The position numbers and the translations under genes were made by a program. 5,018 bases of DNA from Actinomycetota bacterium (GTDB taxonomy: Bacteria > Actinomycetota > Humimicrobiia > Humimicrobiales > Humimicrobiaceae): contig PWYO01000075.1 of assembly GCA_003567835.1 (NCBI GenBank), positions 1 to 5,018 of the forward strand, read 5' to 3'. The notes under the pieces are model-generated. The model was given only the letters and a program-made list of their open reading frames with translations. It was not told where the DNA came from and made no database searches. Positions 1-5,018 of the stretch are shown here, one piece after another (the stretch's first letter is position 1; the number at the start of each line of letters is the position of its first letter).

Positions 1-1080
1 ATGTATACCGCCAATTCCATGAATTGCCTTTCTGAGGCCATAGGTTTGGCCCTTCCCGGCAATGGAACCATTCCTGCCATATTGGCCAAACGGATCAGGC
101 TTGCCAAAATGGCGGGGACCAAGGTTATGGACCTGGTACAAAAAGATATAAAGCCCAGGGATATTATCAATGCCCAGGCTGTTGAAAATGCCCTGACCGT
201 GGATATGGCATTGGGATGTTCTACCAATACTGTCCTGCACCTGCCGGCCATTGCCAGGGAGGCAGGGGTGGACTTTTCACTGGAACTGGTAAACAGGATC
301 AGCAAAACAACCCCGAACCTTTGCCGATTGAGTCCTGCAGGAGATGACCATATAGAGGACCTTTATTATGCAGGCGGCATTGAAGCAGTGATGGGAGAGC
401 TTCTGGAAAACGGTCTGATCCATGGGGAGCTGATCACAGCCACTGCAAAAACAGTCAAAGAAAACATAGGCAAGGCCCGCATTGCCAACCAGCAAGTCAT
501 AAGGCGGGTTAAAGACCCTTATTCAAAAGATGGGGGGATTGCCATACTCTGGGGAAACCTGGCCCCGGAGGGCTGCGTGGTAAAAAAATCAGCCGTGGAC
601 CCCTCCATGCTCCATCACAGGGGTAAGGCCAGGGTGTACAGCAGCGAAGAGGAGGCCATGGAAGCCATTCTCTCCGGGAAGGTTTTAAGCGGTGATGTGG
701 TGGTTATCCGCTATGAGGGGCCTAAAGGCGGGCCGGGAATGCGGGAAATGCTTTCTCCCACCTCAGCCATTGCGGGTATTGGTTTAGACAAAGAGGTGGC
801 CCTTATCACCGACGGCAGGTTTTCCGGGGCAACCCGGGGAGCGTCCATAGGCCATATTTCCCCTGAAGCCCAGGTAGGAGGTCCCATTGCCCTCATTGAA
901 GAAGGAGATGAGATTGAAATAGATATCCCTCAAAACAGTATAAAACTTTTGGTTGACAAGCAGGAGATTGAAAGGAGACGGTCTGGTTGGACTGCCCCTG
1001 AACCTAAGATTACGGCGGGGTACCTGGCAAGATATGCCAAAATGGTAACCTCGGCAGCCAGGGGGGCGGTTTTAGAATAA
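1..1080 (+). CDS. ilvD: Dihydroxy-acid dehydratase, C-terminal part (5' end outside window)
   Basis: IlvD dehydrates 2,3-dihydroxy-isovalerate and 2,3-dihydroxy-3-methylvalerate to the keto acid precursors of valine/leucine and isoleucine. It is a cytoplasmic iron-sulfur enzyme. The visible 359 residues compare with about 550 to 560 for the whole family. The first ATG is the internal Met of the conserved G-MYTANSMNCL segment, so it is not the true start; roughly 190 residues, including the cysteine just before this Met, lie to the left. Visible family motifs are LPGNGT (18-23), CSTNTVLHLPAIA (73-85), GNLAPEGCVVK (185-195), GPKGGPGMREML (240-251) and the C-terminal signature around TDGRFSGATRG (270-280), whose Ser275 matches the proposed catalytic base of the family. 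GHISPEA follows at 284-290. No frameshift is seen, and the gene ends with TAA. It is followed by a 114-base gap and then ilvB on the same strand. Identification is firm from the motifs. Confidence 0.96.
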   Translation: MYTANSMNCLSEAIGLALPGNGTIPAILAKRIRLAKMAGTKVMDLVQKDIKPRDIINAQAVENALTVDMALGCSTNTVLHLPAIAREAGVDFSLELVNRISKTTPNLCRLSPAGDDHIEDLYYAGGIEAVMGELLENGLIHGELITATAKTVKENIGKARIANQQVIRRVKDPYSKDGGIAILWGNLAPEGCVVKKSAVDPSMLHHRGKARVYSSEEEAMEAILSGKVLSGDVVVIRYEGPKGGPGMREMLSPTSAIAGIGLDKEVALITDGRFSGATRGASIGHISPEAQVGGPIALIEEGDEIEIDIPQNSIKLLVDKQEIERRRSGWTAPEPKITAGYLARYAKMVTSAARGAVLE

Positions 1081-1096
1081 AATAGATATTTTTTTT

Positions 1097-1117
1097 AATT
1101 ATCCGGTTTTGGTAATT
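1097..1117. repeat. Short imperfect inverted repeat before the ilvB promoter
   Basis: The arms AATTATCC (1097-1104) and GGTAATT (1111-1117) pair over seven bases with one bulged T, around the loop GGTTTT. The right arm touches the proposed -35 element of the ilvB promoter. A run of eight T's lies just before it (1089-1096) and none after it, so on the + strand it does not have the form of an intrinsic terminator. It could be a weak operator or chance in AT-rich DNA. Confidence 0.3.
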
Positions 1118-1143
1118 GTAAATGAACCATAAAATGTTATAAT
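1116..1143 (+). promoter_or_regulatory. Predicted sigma-70/sigma-A promoter with extended -10, driving ilvB
   Basis: A perfect TATAAT -10 box lies at 1138-1143, preceded by TG one base upstream (1135-1136), which makes an extended -10. A TTGTAA -35-like hexamer (four of six consensus bases) lies at 1116-1121, with a 16-base spacer. Transcription would start near 1150 and leave a leader of about 45 bases. That is too short for a T-box or a leader-peptide attenuator, and no T-box consensus is visible. This suggests ilvB and the genes after it can be transcribed apart from ilvD. It is a consensus match only. Confidence 0.5.
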
Positions 1144-1160
1144 CATCAAAACTGTTATAA
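1135..1160 (+). repeat. Direct repeat TGTTATAA, two copies 18 bases apart
   Basis: TGTTATAA occurs at 1135-1142 and again at 1153-1160. The first copy is the core of the predicted extended -10. The second is followed by A and gives TATAAA at 1156-1161, also with TG upstream, so it could be a second start site with no clear -35. Alternatively, the pair may be two half-sites for a regulator, though 18 bases is not a whole number of helical turns. Confidence 0.4.
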
Positions 1161-1170
1161 AGTTGTTACT

Positions 1171-1188
1171 AACTCAATTTTAGGAGTT
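1171..1188 (+). promoter_or_regulatory. Possible small hairpin covering the ilvB ribosome binding site
   Basis: AACTC (1171-1175) pairs with GAGTT (1184-1188) around an eight-base loop, and the right arm includes the GAG of the AGGAG ribosome site. AGTT at 1161-1164 could pair with the same AACT (1171-1174), so two mutually exclusive weak stems can be drawn. Five base pairs are weak on their own; this is a possibility, not a demonstrated switch. Confidence 0.25.
1182..1186 (+). promoter_or_regulatory. Ribosome binding site of ilvB
   Basis: AGGAG is placed eight bases before the ATG at 1195. An ATG at 1190 is out of frame. The site supports 1195 as the start, which also gives the family's usual N-terminus. 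Confidence 0.85.
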
Positions 1189-1194
1189 GATGAT

Positions 1195-2892
1195 ATGCGT
1201 AAGATTACTGGGTCACAGATGATCATAAAATGTTTAAAGCAAGAAGGCGTGGAAGTCATATTCGGGTATCCCGGAGGCAAGGTCATACCCCTGTATGATA
1301 CACTCTTTGATTCAGATATCCGCCATATCCTGGTCAGGCATGAGCAGGGTGCTTCGCATGCAGCGGATGCCTATGCCCGGGCTACTGGGAAAGTAGGGGT
1401 TTGTGTATCCACATCCGGGCCCGGGGCTACGAATCTGGTGACCGGGATTGCCAATGCCCATATGGATTCGGTTCCCATGGTGGCTATTACCGGCCAGGTG
1501 GCCACTGCGGAAATCGGCACCGATGCATTCCAGGAGGCAGATATTACCGGTATTACCGCACCCATTACCAAACATAATTATTTGGTAAAAGATATAAACA
1601 ACCTGCCCTCTGTGATCAAGGAAGCATTCTATATCGCTTCTACAGGCAGGCCGGGTCCGGTGGTCATCGATATTCCGGTGGACATATCCACTGCCATGAT
1701 TGATGAAAATGCAGAAGGAAAAATTGACTTGCCCGGTTACAAACCCACCTATAAAGGCAACCAGAAACAGATCAAACAGGCAGCGAAAAAAATTTTTGAA
1801 AGTAAAAAGCCGGTCATCTTTTCAGGAGGCGGGGTGATTAGCTCCGGGGCCAGCGAAATACTAACCCATTTTGCGCAGAAGGCTAAGATCCCGGTTATCA
1901 CTTCCATGCTGGGTCTTGGTTCCTTTCCGGAAGACCATCCGCTGGCCTTGAATATGGCAGGGATGCACGGCACAAGATATGCAAACATGGCCTTTACAGA
2001 AACAGATCTGATTATTGCGGTGGGAGCCAGATTCGATGACCGGGTGACCGGCAAGGTAAGCGGTTTTGCGCCCCATGCTTCAGTGATCCATATTGACATC
2101 GATCCTGCGGAGATCGGCAAGATCGTTGATGTTACGGTGCCGGTAGTGGGCAATGCCAAAGATGTATTAACCGATTTGAGCCAGAGATATTTTGAGCTGG
2201 ATAACCGCAAAAGCATTCAAAAAAAGAAACCCTGGGTTGATTATTTGATGGGGCTGAAGGAAAAATATCCGCTGATGTATGACAAAAAGTCGCCCAACCT
2301 CAAGCCATCCTATATTGTGGAAAAGCTCTATGAGCTGACTGGCGGGGATGCTATTATTTGTACAGAAGTCGGCCAGAATCAGATGTGGGCAGCGCAGTTC
2401 TATACATATACAAAGCCCCGGACATGGATTTCCTCCGGCGGTTTGGGGACGATGGGTTTTGGACTTCCTGCGGCAATAGGGGCCAAGACAGGGCGGCCCG
2501 ATAAAACCGTCATTGATATCGCTGGAGACGGCAGCATCCAGATGGTGTCTCAGGAGTTGGCTACAGCAGTCAGCAACCAGATTCCTGTCAAAATCATGCT
2601 TTTAAATAACGGTTATCTGGGCATGGTCAGGCAATGGCAGGAACTGTTTTTTAAGAAGAGATATGCCCAGACCTGCATCCGTGAATGTGTGGATTTTGTC
2701 AAACTGGTAGAAGCGTATGGAGGGGTGGGCATAAGAGTAACGGATAAAAAAGATGTTGAAGGGGCCATAAAAAAAGCGCTGGAAATCGATAATGTGGTGA
2801 TGGTTGATTTCTGGATCGAAGGGGAAGAAAATGTATACCCTATGGTCGCTCCAGGCGCGCCTATCAGCGAAATGTTAGAATGGGAATATTAA
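1195..2892 (+). CDS. ilvB: Acetolactate synthase, large catalytic subunit (biosynthetic)
   Basis: This ThDP-, FAD- and Mg-dependent enzyme condenses two pyruvates to 2-acetolactate, or pyruvate with 2-oxobutyrate to 2-aceto-2-hydroxybutyrate. It is the first common step of branched-chain amino acid synthesis. Its 565 residues are the normal length. The domain order is typical: an N-terminal pyrimidine-binding domain (about 1-165) with FGYPGG (23-28) and the catalytic Glu50 in RHEQGA; a central domain (about 190-325) with the FAD-site motif RFDDRVTG (279-286); and a C-terminal ThDP domain (about 370-550) with GDGSIQM (445-451) through NNGYLGMVRQWQ (471-482). The FAD motif and the following ilvN show the anabolic, regulated enzyme and not the catabolic AlsS type. 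Lys29, after YPGG, and Ala103, in GQVATAEIG, sit at positions known from plant herbicide-resistance work. The start is fixed by AGGAG, and the stop overlaps the ilvN ribosome site. Confidence 0.97.
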   Translation: MRKITGSQMIIKCLKQEGVEVIFGYPGGKVIPLYDTLFDSDIRHILVRHEQGASHAADAYARATGKVGVCVSTSGPGATNLVTGIANAHMDSVPMVAITGQVATAEIGTDAFQEADITGITAPITKHNYLVKDINNLPSVIKEAFYIASTGRPGPVVIDIPVDISTAMIDENAEGKIDLPGYKPTYKGNQKQIKQAAKKIFESKKPVIFSGGGVISSGASEILTHFAQKAKIPVITSMLGLGSFPEDHPLALNMAGMHGTRYANMAFTETDLIIAVGARFDDRVTGKVSGFAPHASVIHIDIDPAEIGKIVDVTVPVVGNAKDVLTDLSQRYFELDNRKSIQKKKPWVDYLMGLKEKYPLMYDKKSPNLKPSYIVEKLYELTGGDAIICTEVGQNQMWAAQFYTYTKPRTWISSGGLGTMGFGLPAAIGAKTGRPDKTVIDIAGDGSIQMVSQELATAVSNQIPVKIMLLNNGYLGMVRQWQELFFKKRYAQTCIRECVDFVKLVEAYGGVGIRVTDKKDVEGAIKKALEIDNVVMVDFWIEGEENVYPMVAPGAPISEMLEWEY

Positions 2893-2897
2893 GGTGG
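2891..2897 (+). promoter_or_regulatory. Ribosome binding site of ilvN, overlapping the ilvB stop
   Basis: AAGGTGG starts inside the ilvB TAA (2890-2892) and lies five bases before the ATG at 2903. An in-frame GTG at 2894 falls inside this site and so cannot be served by it. This decides for ATG 2903 and suggests translational coupling that would help balanced subunit synthesis. Confidence 0.75.
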
Positions 2898-2902
2898 TAT
2901 CT

Positions 2903-3388
2903 ATGAGTCATATCATATCGGTATTAGTGGAAAACAAAGCTGGGGTCTTGGCCAAGATATCGGGGCTGTTCAGCAGAAGGGGATTTAATATTGACAGCCT
3001 TGCGGTGGGCACCACAGAGGATAAAACCGTATCCAGGATCACCATTGCGGTCCAGGCAGACCAGCGCGGCATAGAGCAGGTGGTCAAGCAATTGTACAAA
3101 TTGATTAATGTGTTAAAAATACAGGAGCTTGAGCCCGCCAATATTGTAGAAAGGGAGCTTGTTTTAATCAAAGTGGCCACCGATGCCAAAAACAGGGCAG
3201 AAATTTTGGAAATCGTCAATATTTTTCGGGCCAATATTGTTGATGTAGCCAAAAAGTCCTTATTGATTGAGATTACAGGGACTTCAAGCAAGGTGGAGGC
3301 ATTGCGGGAGCTGTTGGACCCCTATGGCATATTGGAGCTTACCAGGACCGGAAAAATAGCCTGTACCAGGGGAAGCAAAAGGTTATAA
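2903..3388 (+). CDS. ilvN: Acetolactate synthase, small regulatory subunit
   Basis: This is the regulatory partner of IlvB; in the family it raises catalytic activity and confers feedback inhibition by valine. The product has 161 residues, the usual size. An N-terminal ACT domain (about 3-75) contains ENKAG, GLFSRRGFNIDSL and the SRITI strand. The C-terminal ALS domain (about 84-157) contains RELVLIKV, FRANIVDV, LDPYGILELTRTGK and the closing CTRG. With the ATG at 2903, Asn11, Gly14 and Asn29 fall at the same numbers as the valine-site residues of E. coli IlvH, which supports this start and predicts that valine control is kept. A GTG at 2894 would add three residues but lies in the ribosome site. 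The gene is ten bases from ilvB and surely in its operon. It could equally be called ilvH. Confidence 0.95.
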   Translation: MSHIISVLVENKAGVLAKISGLFSRRGFNIDSLAVGTTEDKTVSRITIAVQADQRGIEQVVKQLYKLINVLKIQELEPANIVERELVLIKVATDAKNRAEILEIVNIFRANIVDVAKKSLLIEITGTSSKVEALRELLDPYGILELTRTGKIACTRGSKRL

Positions 3389-3408
3389 TTTTTTTTCAAA
3401 GAATCGAG

Positions 3409-3415
3409 AAAGGGA
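3409..3415 (+). promoter_or_regulatory. Ribosome binding site of the class V aminotransferase
   Basis: AAAGGGA lies six bases before ATG 3422 and nine before the next codon, ATG 3425. Both are workable, so the product may begin MMKK or MKK; the difference is a single residue. Confidence 0.6.
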
Positions 3416-3421
3416 ACAAAA

Positions 3422-4588
3422 ATGATGAAAAAATATATCATGACGCCAGGTCCGACGCCTATTTCAGAGGAAGTGCTTCAGGAACACGGAAGGCCGCTTA
3501 TGCACCACAGGTCTCCTGAGTTTTCAGAAATTTTTACAGAAGCCACCCAAAAGCTAAAAAAACTGATGGATACCCAGAATGATGTGTTTATCCTGACCTC
3601 TTCAGGGACAGGCGGCATGGAGGCTGCGGTAACCAATGCTTTTTCTCCGGGGGATAAGGTGCTGGTAGCCAGTACCGGCAATTTTGGCAACAGATTTAAA
3701 AAACTTTCCAAAATGTTCGGGCTGGAATTGACCGCGATTGATTATGAGTGGGGCCAGGCGGTCAACCCTGAACATATTAAACAGGCGCTTGAAAATGATT
3801 CCTCCATTAAGGGGGTCATGTTTCAATTTAGCGAGACCTCAACCGGGGTTATCAATAATGCCAAGGCCATTGGCGATATTGTAAAAGATTATGAGGCCAT
3901 CACCGTGGTAGATGCCATAAGCGGTTTGGGTGCCTCTGATTTTAAAACAGATGCCTGGAATATGGATATGGTCATAGGGGGTTCTCAGAAAGGGGTTAGC
4001 GCACCCACTGGGGCTGCATTTATAAGTGTGAGTCAGAAGGCCTGGAAGCTTATTGAAAAAAGCAGTATGCCCCGGTTTTATTTTAACCTGCTTGATGCCA
4101 GGGAAGCGGCCAGCAGGAAACCGCCGCAGACACCTTGGACCCCGGCTATTTCCATTATTGTAGCCATCAACAAGGCCATGGACATCATGCTTGAAGAGGG
4201 GCTGGGGCAGTCATTCAGGCGCCATAGGCTTTTGGCCCAGGCCATCCAGCGGGCTGCGGAAAAACTAGGGCTTAAGCTGCTGGTAGAAGATCCTCAGGCA
4301 CGCGGGCATTCGGTTACAGCCATCAGGGTGCCTGAAGGCATTGACGGAAAGAAGCTTTCCTCTATGATGCGCACCAAGCACGGGGTCACCATTGCCGGAG
4401 GACAAGGAAAATTAAAAGGAAAAATATTTCGGATTGGCCATCTGGGGTGGTTTGGCATGTTTGATGCAATCATTGCCATATCCAGCCTGGAGATGGCTTT
4501 AAAGGCATTGGGCTATGATCTGGAAGTAGGCGCAGGGGTGGCTGAAGCCCAGAAAGTATTTTATGAAAACAATTATTTTGGACATTAG
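3422..4588 (+). CDS. Class V PLP aminotransferase, alanine/serine-glyoxylate type; possible phosphoserine aminotransferase
   Basis: This 388-residue cytoplasmic aminotransferase belongs to fold type I, class V, in the alanine-glyoxylate/serine-pyruvate/PucG branch. Evidence in order: the N-terminal MTPGPTP (7-13) typical of this branch; HHRSPEF (28-34); the cofactor-phosphate loop SSGTGGMEA (60-68); Asp164 in VVDAISGLG, which contacts the PLP ring nitrogen; the Schiff-base Lys190 in GGSQKG; TPWTPAIS (237-244); and Arg337 in RIGHLG, which would hold the substrate carboxylate. It lacks the N-terminal pattern of classical SerC. It sits 33 bases after ilvN and 12 before serA. Known archaeal members of class V make phosphoserine, so I infer it transaminates 3-phosphohydroxypyruvate for SerA. 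Alanine-glyoxylate or serine-glyoxylate exchange is the main alternative. Homologues are sometimes labelled soluble hydrogenase 42 kDa subunit; nothing here suggests a hydrogenase. The family is certain, the substrate is not. Confidence 0.9.
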   Translation: MMKKYIMTPGPTPISEEVLQEHGRPLMHHRSPEFSEIFTEATQKLKKLMDTQNDVFILTSSGTGGMEAAVTNAFSPGDKVLVASTGNFGNRFKKLSKMFGLELTAIDYEWGQAVNPEHIKQALENDSSIKGVMFQFSETSTGVINNAKAIGDIVKDYEAITVVDAISGLGASDFKTDAWNMDMVIGGSQKGVSAPTGAAFISVSQKAWKLIEKSSMPRFYFNLLDAREAASRKPPQTPWTPAISIIVAINKAMDIMLEEGLGQSFRRHRLLAQAIQRAAEKLGLKLLVEDPQARGHSVTAIRVPEGIDGKKLSSMMRTKHGVTIAGGQGKLKGKIFRIGHLGWFGMFDAIIAISSLEMALKALGYDLEVGAGVAEAQKVFYENNYFGH

Positions 4589-4600
4589 AAAGAGATGAGT

Positions 4601-5018
4601 ATGGATAAAAAAATATTAATCACAGACGGCATTTCTCCACAAGCTAGGGAGAAGTTGGAAAAACATTTTACGGTTGAAGAAAAAAAAGGCATTGATCCGG
4701 AGGCGCTGAAAGAAATAATCGGAGACTATAAAGCCATCATCATTCGGAGTGCTACCAAGCTGACTGCTGATATCATAGAGCATGCACACAATATGGAGAT
4801 TATTGGGAGGGCAGGCATCGGGGTGGATAATGGGGACCTTGATGCAGCCACAAAAAAAGGCATTATTGTGGTGAATGCGCCTGCCAGCAATGCAGTAACT
4901 GTGGCCGAGCATACCATTGGCCTGCTCCTTTCTTTGGTCAGAAAAATCCCATTTGCGGATAGTTCACTAAAAGGGGGGAAATGGGAAAAATCCAAGTTTA
5001 AGGGCATTGAAGTAGACG
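4601..5018 (+). CDS. serA: D-3-phosphoglycerate dehydrogenase, N-terminal part (3' end outside window)
   Basis: SerA oxidises 3-phosphoglycerate to 3-phosphohydroxypyruvate with NAD, the first step of serine synthesis. Only 139 residues are visible of a family that runs from about 300 to 530. They cover the first half of the substrate-binding domain: the N-terminal strand KILITDGIS (4-12), the strand and turn AIIIRSATKLT (45-55), the signature GRAGIGVDN (69-77), and NAPASNAVTVAEHTIGLL (92-109). The Rossmann Gly-rich loop and the catalytic Arg/Glu/His lie beyond the right edge, so I cannot tell whether an ACT domain for serine control follows. An in-frame ATG at 4595 touches the purine-rich AAAGAG, while ATG 4601 has a six-base spacer and gives the usual MDKKILIT start. 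Gly78 after GVDN, where Val or Ile is usual, is odd. Another 2-hydroxyacid dehydrogenase is possible but less likely given the neighbour. Confidence 0.9.
   Translation, partial: MDKKILITDGISPQAREKLEKHFTVEEKKGIDPEALKEIIGDYKAIIIRSATKLTADIIEHAHNMEIIGRAGIGVDNGDLDAATKKGIIVVNAPASNAVTVAEHTIGLLLSLVRKIPFADSSLKGGKWEKSKFKGIEVD

Larger units (their letters stand above)
1142..1194. repeat. 8-bp perfect inverted repeat ending at the ilvB start codon
   Basis: ATCATCAA (1142-1149) is the exact reverse complement of TTGATGAT (1187-1194), the eight bases directly before the ilvB ATG. The loop is 37 bases. In RNA that reads through from ilvD, pairing would enclose the ribosome site. RNA started at the predicted local promoter (near 1150) would lack the left arm. 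A perfect 8-base match in an AT-rich gap of this size can also arise by chance. Confidence 0.35.

Noticed and set aside
1..3. ATG at the first base as the true start of ilvD
   Set aside because: It is the internal Met of the conserved MYTAN segment; the product would lack about a third of the enzyme, including cluster-binding cysteines.
1081..1194. T-box or leader-peptide attenuator before ilvB
   Set aside because: The gap is only 114 bases, has no T-box consensus, no run of Leu/Val/Ile codons in a short ORF and no terminator hairpin followed by T's.
1749..2216. Antisense ORF of 155 codons inside ilvB
   Set aside because: It lies wholly within a well-conserved gene, shows no family motif I recognise, and its length is explained by the codon bias of the sense strand.
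3088..3105. Palindromic TTGTACAA with flanking AATTG in ilvN
   Set aside because: It encodes ordinary IlvN residues (QLYKL) and has no partner site; probably chance.
2908..3291. Antisense ORF of 127 codons opposite ilvN
   Set aside because: It is the reverse-strand shadow of ilvN, with no ribosome site or recognisable domain.
3360..3396. Intrinsic terminator after ilvN
   Set aside because: The eight T's at 3389-3396 are preceded only by a 4-bp CCTG/CAGG stem 18 bases away, too weak and too distant.
4616..5007. Two antisense ORFs opposite serA
   Set aside because: They overlap each other in different frames and cover a conserved coding region; neither resembles a known protein.
1..5018. Mobile element, CRISPR array, defence system or other new system
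   Set aside because: No transposase, integrase, repeat array, tRNA or unexplained gene is visible; every gene belongs to amino acid biosynthesis.

Overview
The window looks like ordinary chromosomal DNA from a bacterium. It is densely coding on the + strand, has strong AGGAG-type ribosome sites and short gaps, and uses AGG (Arg) and ATA (Ile) codons freely at a moderate G+C content (estimated by eye). This fits an anaerobic clostridial-type Firmicute best. That is a low-confidence inference, and no marker gene here fixes the taxon.

Layout: (1) positions 1-1080 are the C-terminal two thirds of dihydroxy-acid dehydratase (ilvD), cut by the left window edge. (2) 1081-1194 is the only sizeable gap. 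It holds a good extended -10 promoter, a repeated -10-like element and inverted repeats that reach the ribosome site of the next gene. (3) 1195-2892 is the acetolactate synthase catalytic subunit (ilvB). (4) 2903-3388 is its regulatory subunit (ilvN/ilvH), whose ribosome site overlaps the ilvB stop. (5) 3422-4588 is a class V PLP aminotransferase of the alanine/serine-glyoxylate type. (6) 4601-5018 is the N-terminal part of D-3-phosphoglycerate dehydrogenase (serA), cut by the right edge.

Together, ilvB and ilvN make acetolactate or acetohydroxybutyrate from pyruvate (plus 2-oxobutyrate). ilvD dehydrates the later dihydroxy acids to the keto acid precursors of valine, isoleucine and leucine. 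The reductoisomerase ilvC that links these two steps is not in the window. The aminotransferase and serA lie 12 bases apart and probably form a serine module: SerA oxidises 3-phosphoglycerate to 3-phosphohydroxypyruvate, and the aminotransferase may take the place of a classical SerC. All genes point the same way with gaps of 10 to 33 bases after ilvB, so one transcript from the promoter before ilvB could cover ilvB through serA.

I see no mobile element, tRNA, rRNA, CRISPR array, defence gene or clearly new system. The points most worth a second look are the small regulatory region before ilvB, the aminotransferase-serA pairing, and a few unusual residues in IlvB and SerA.
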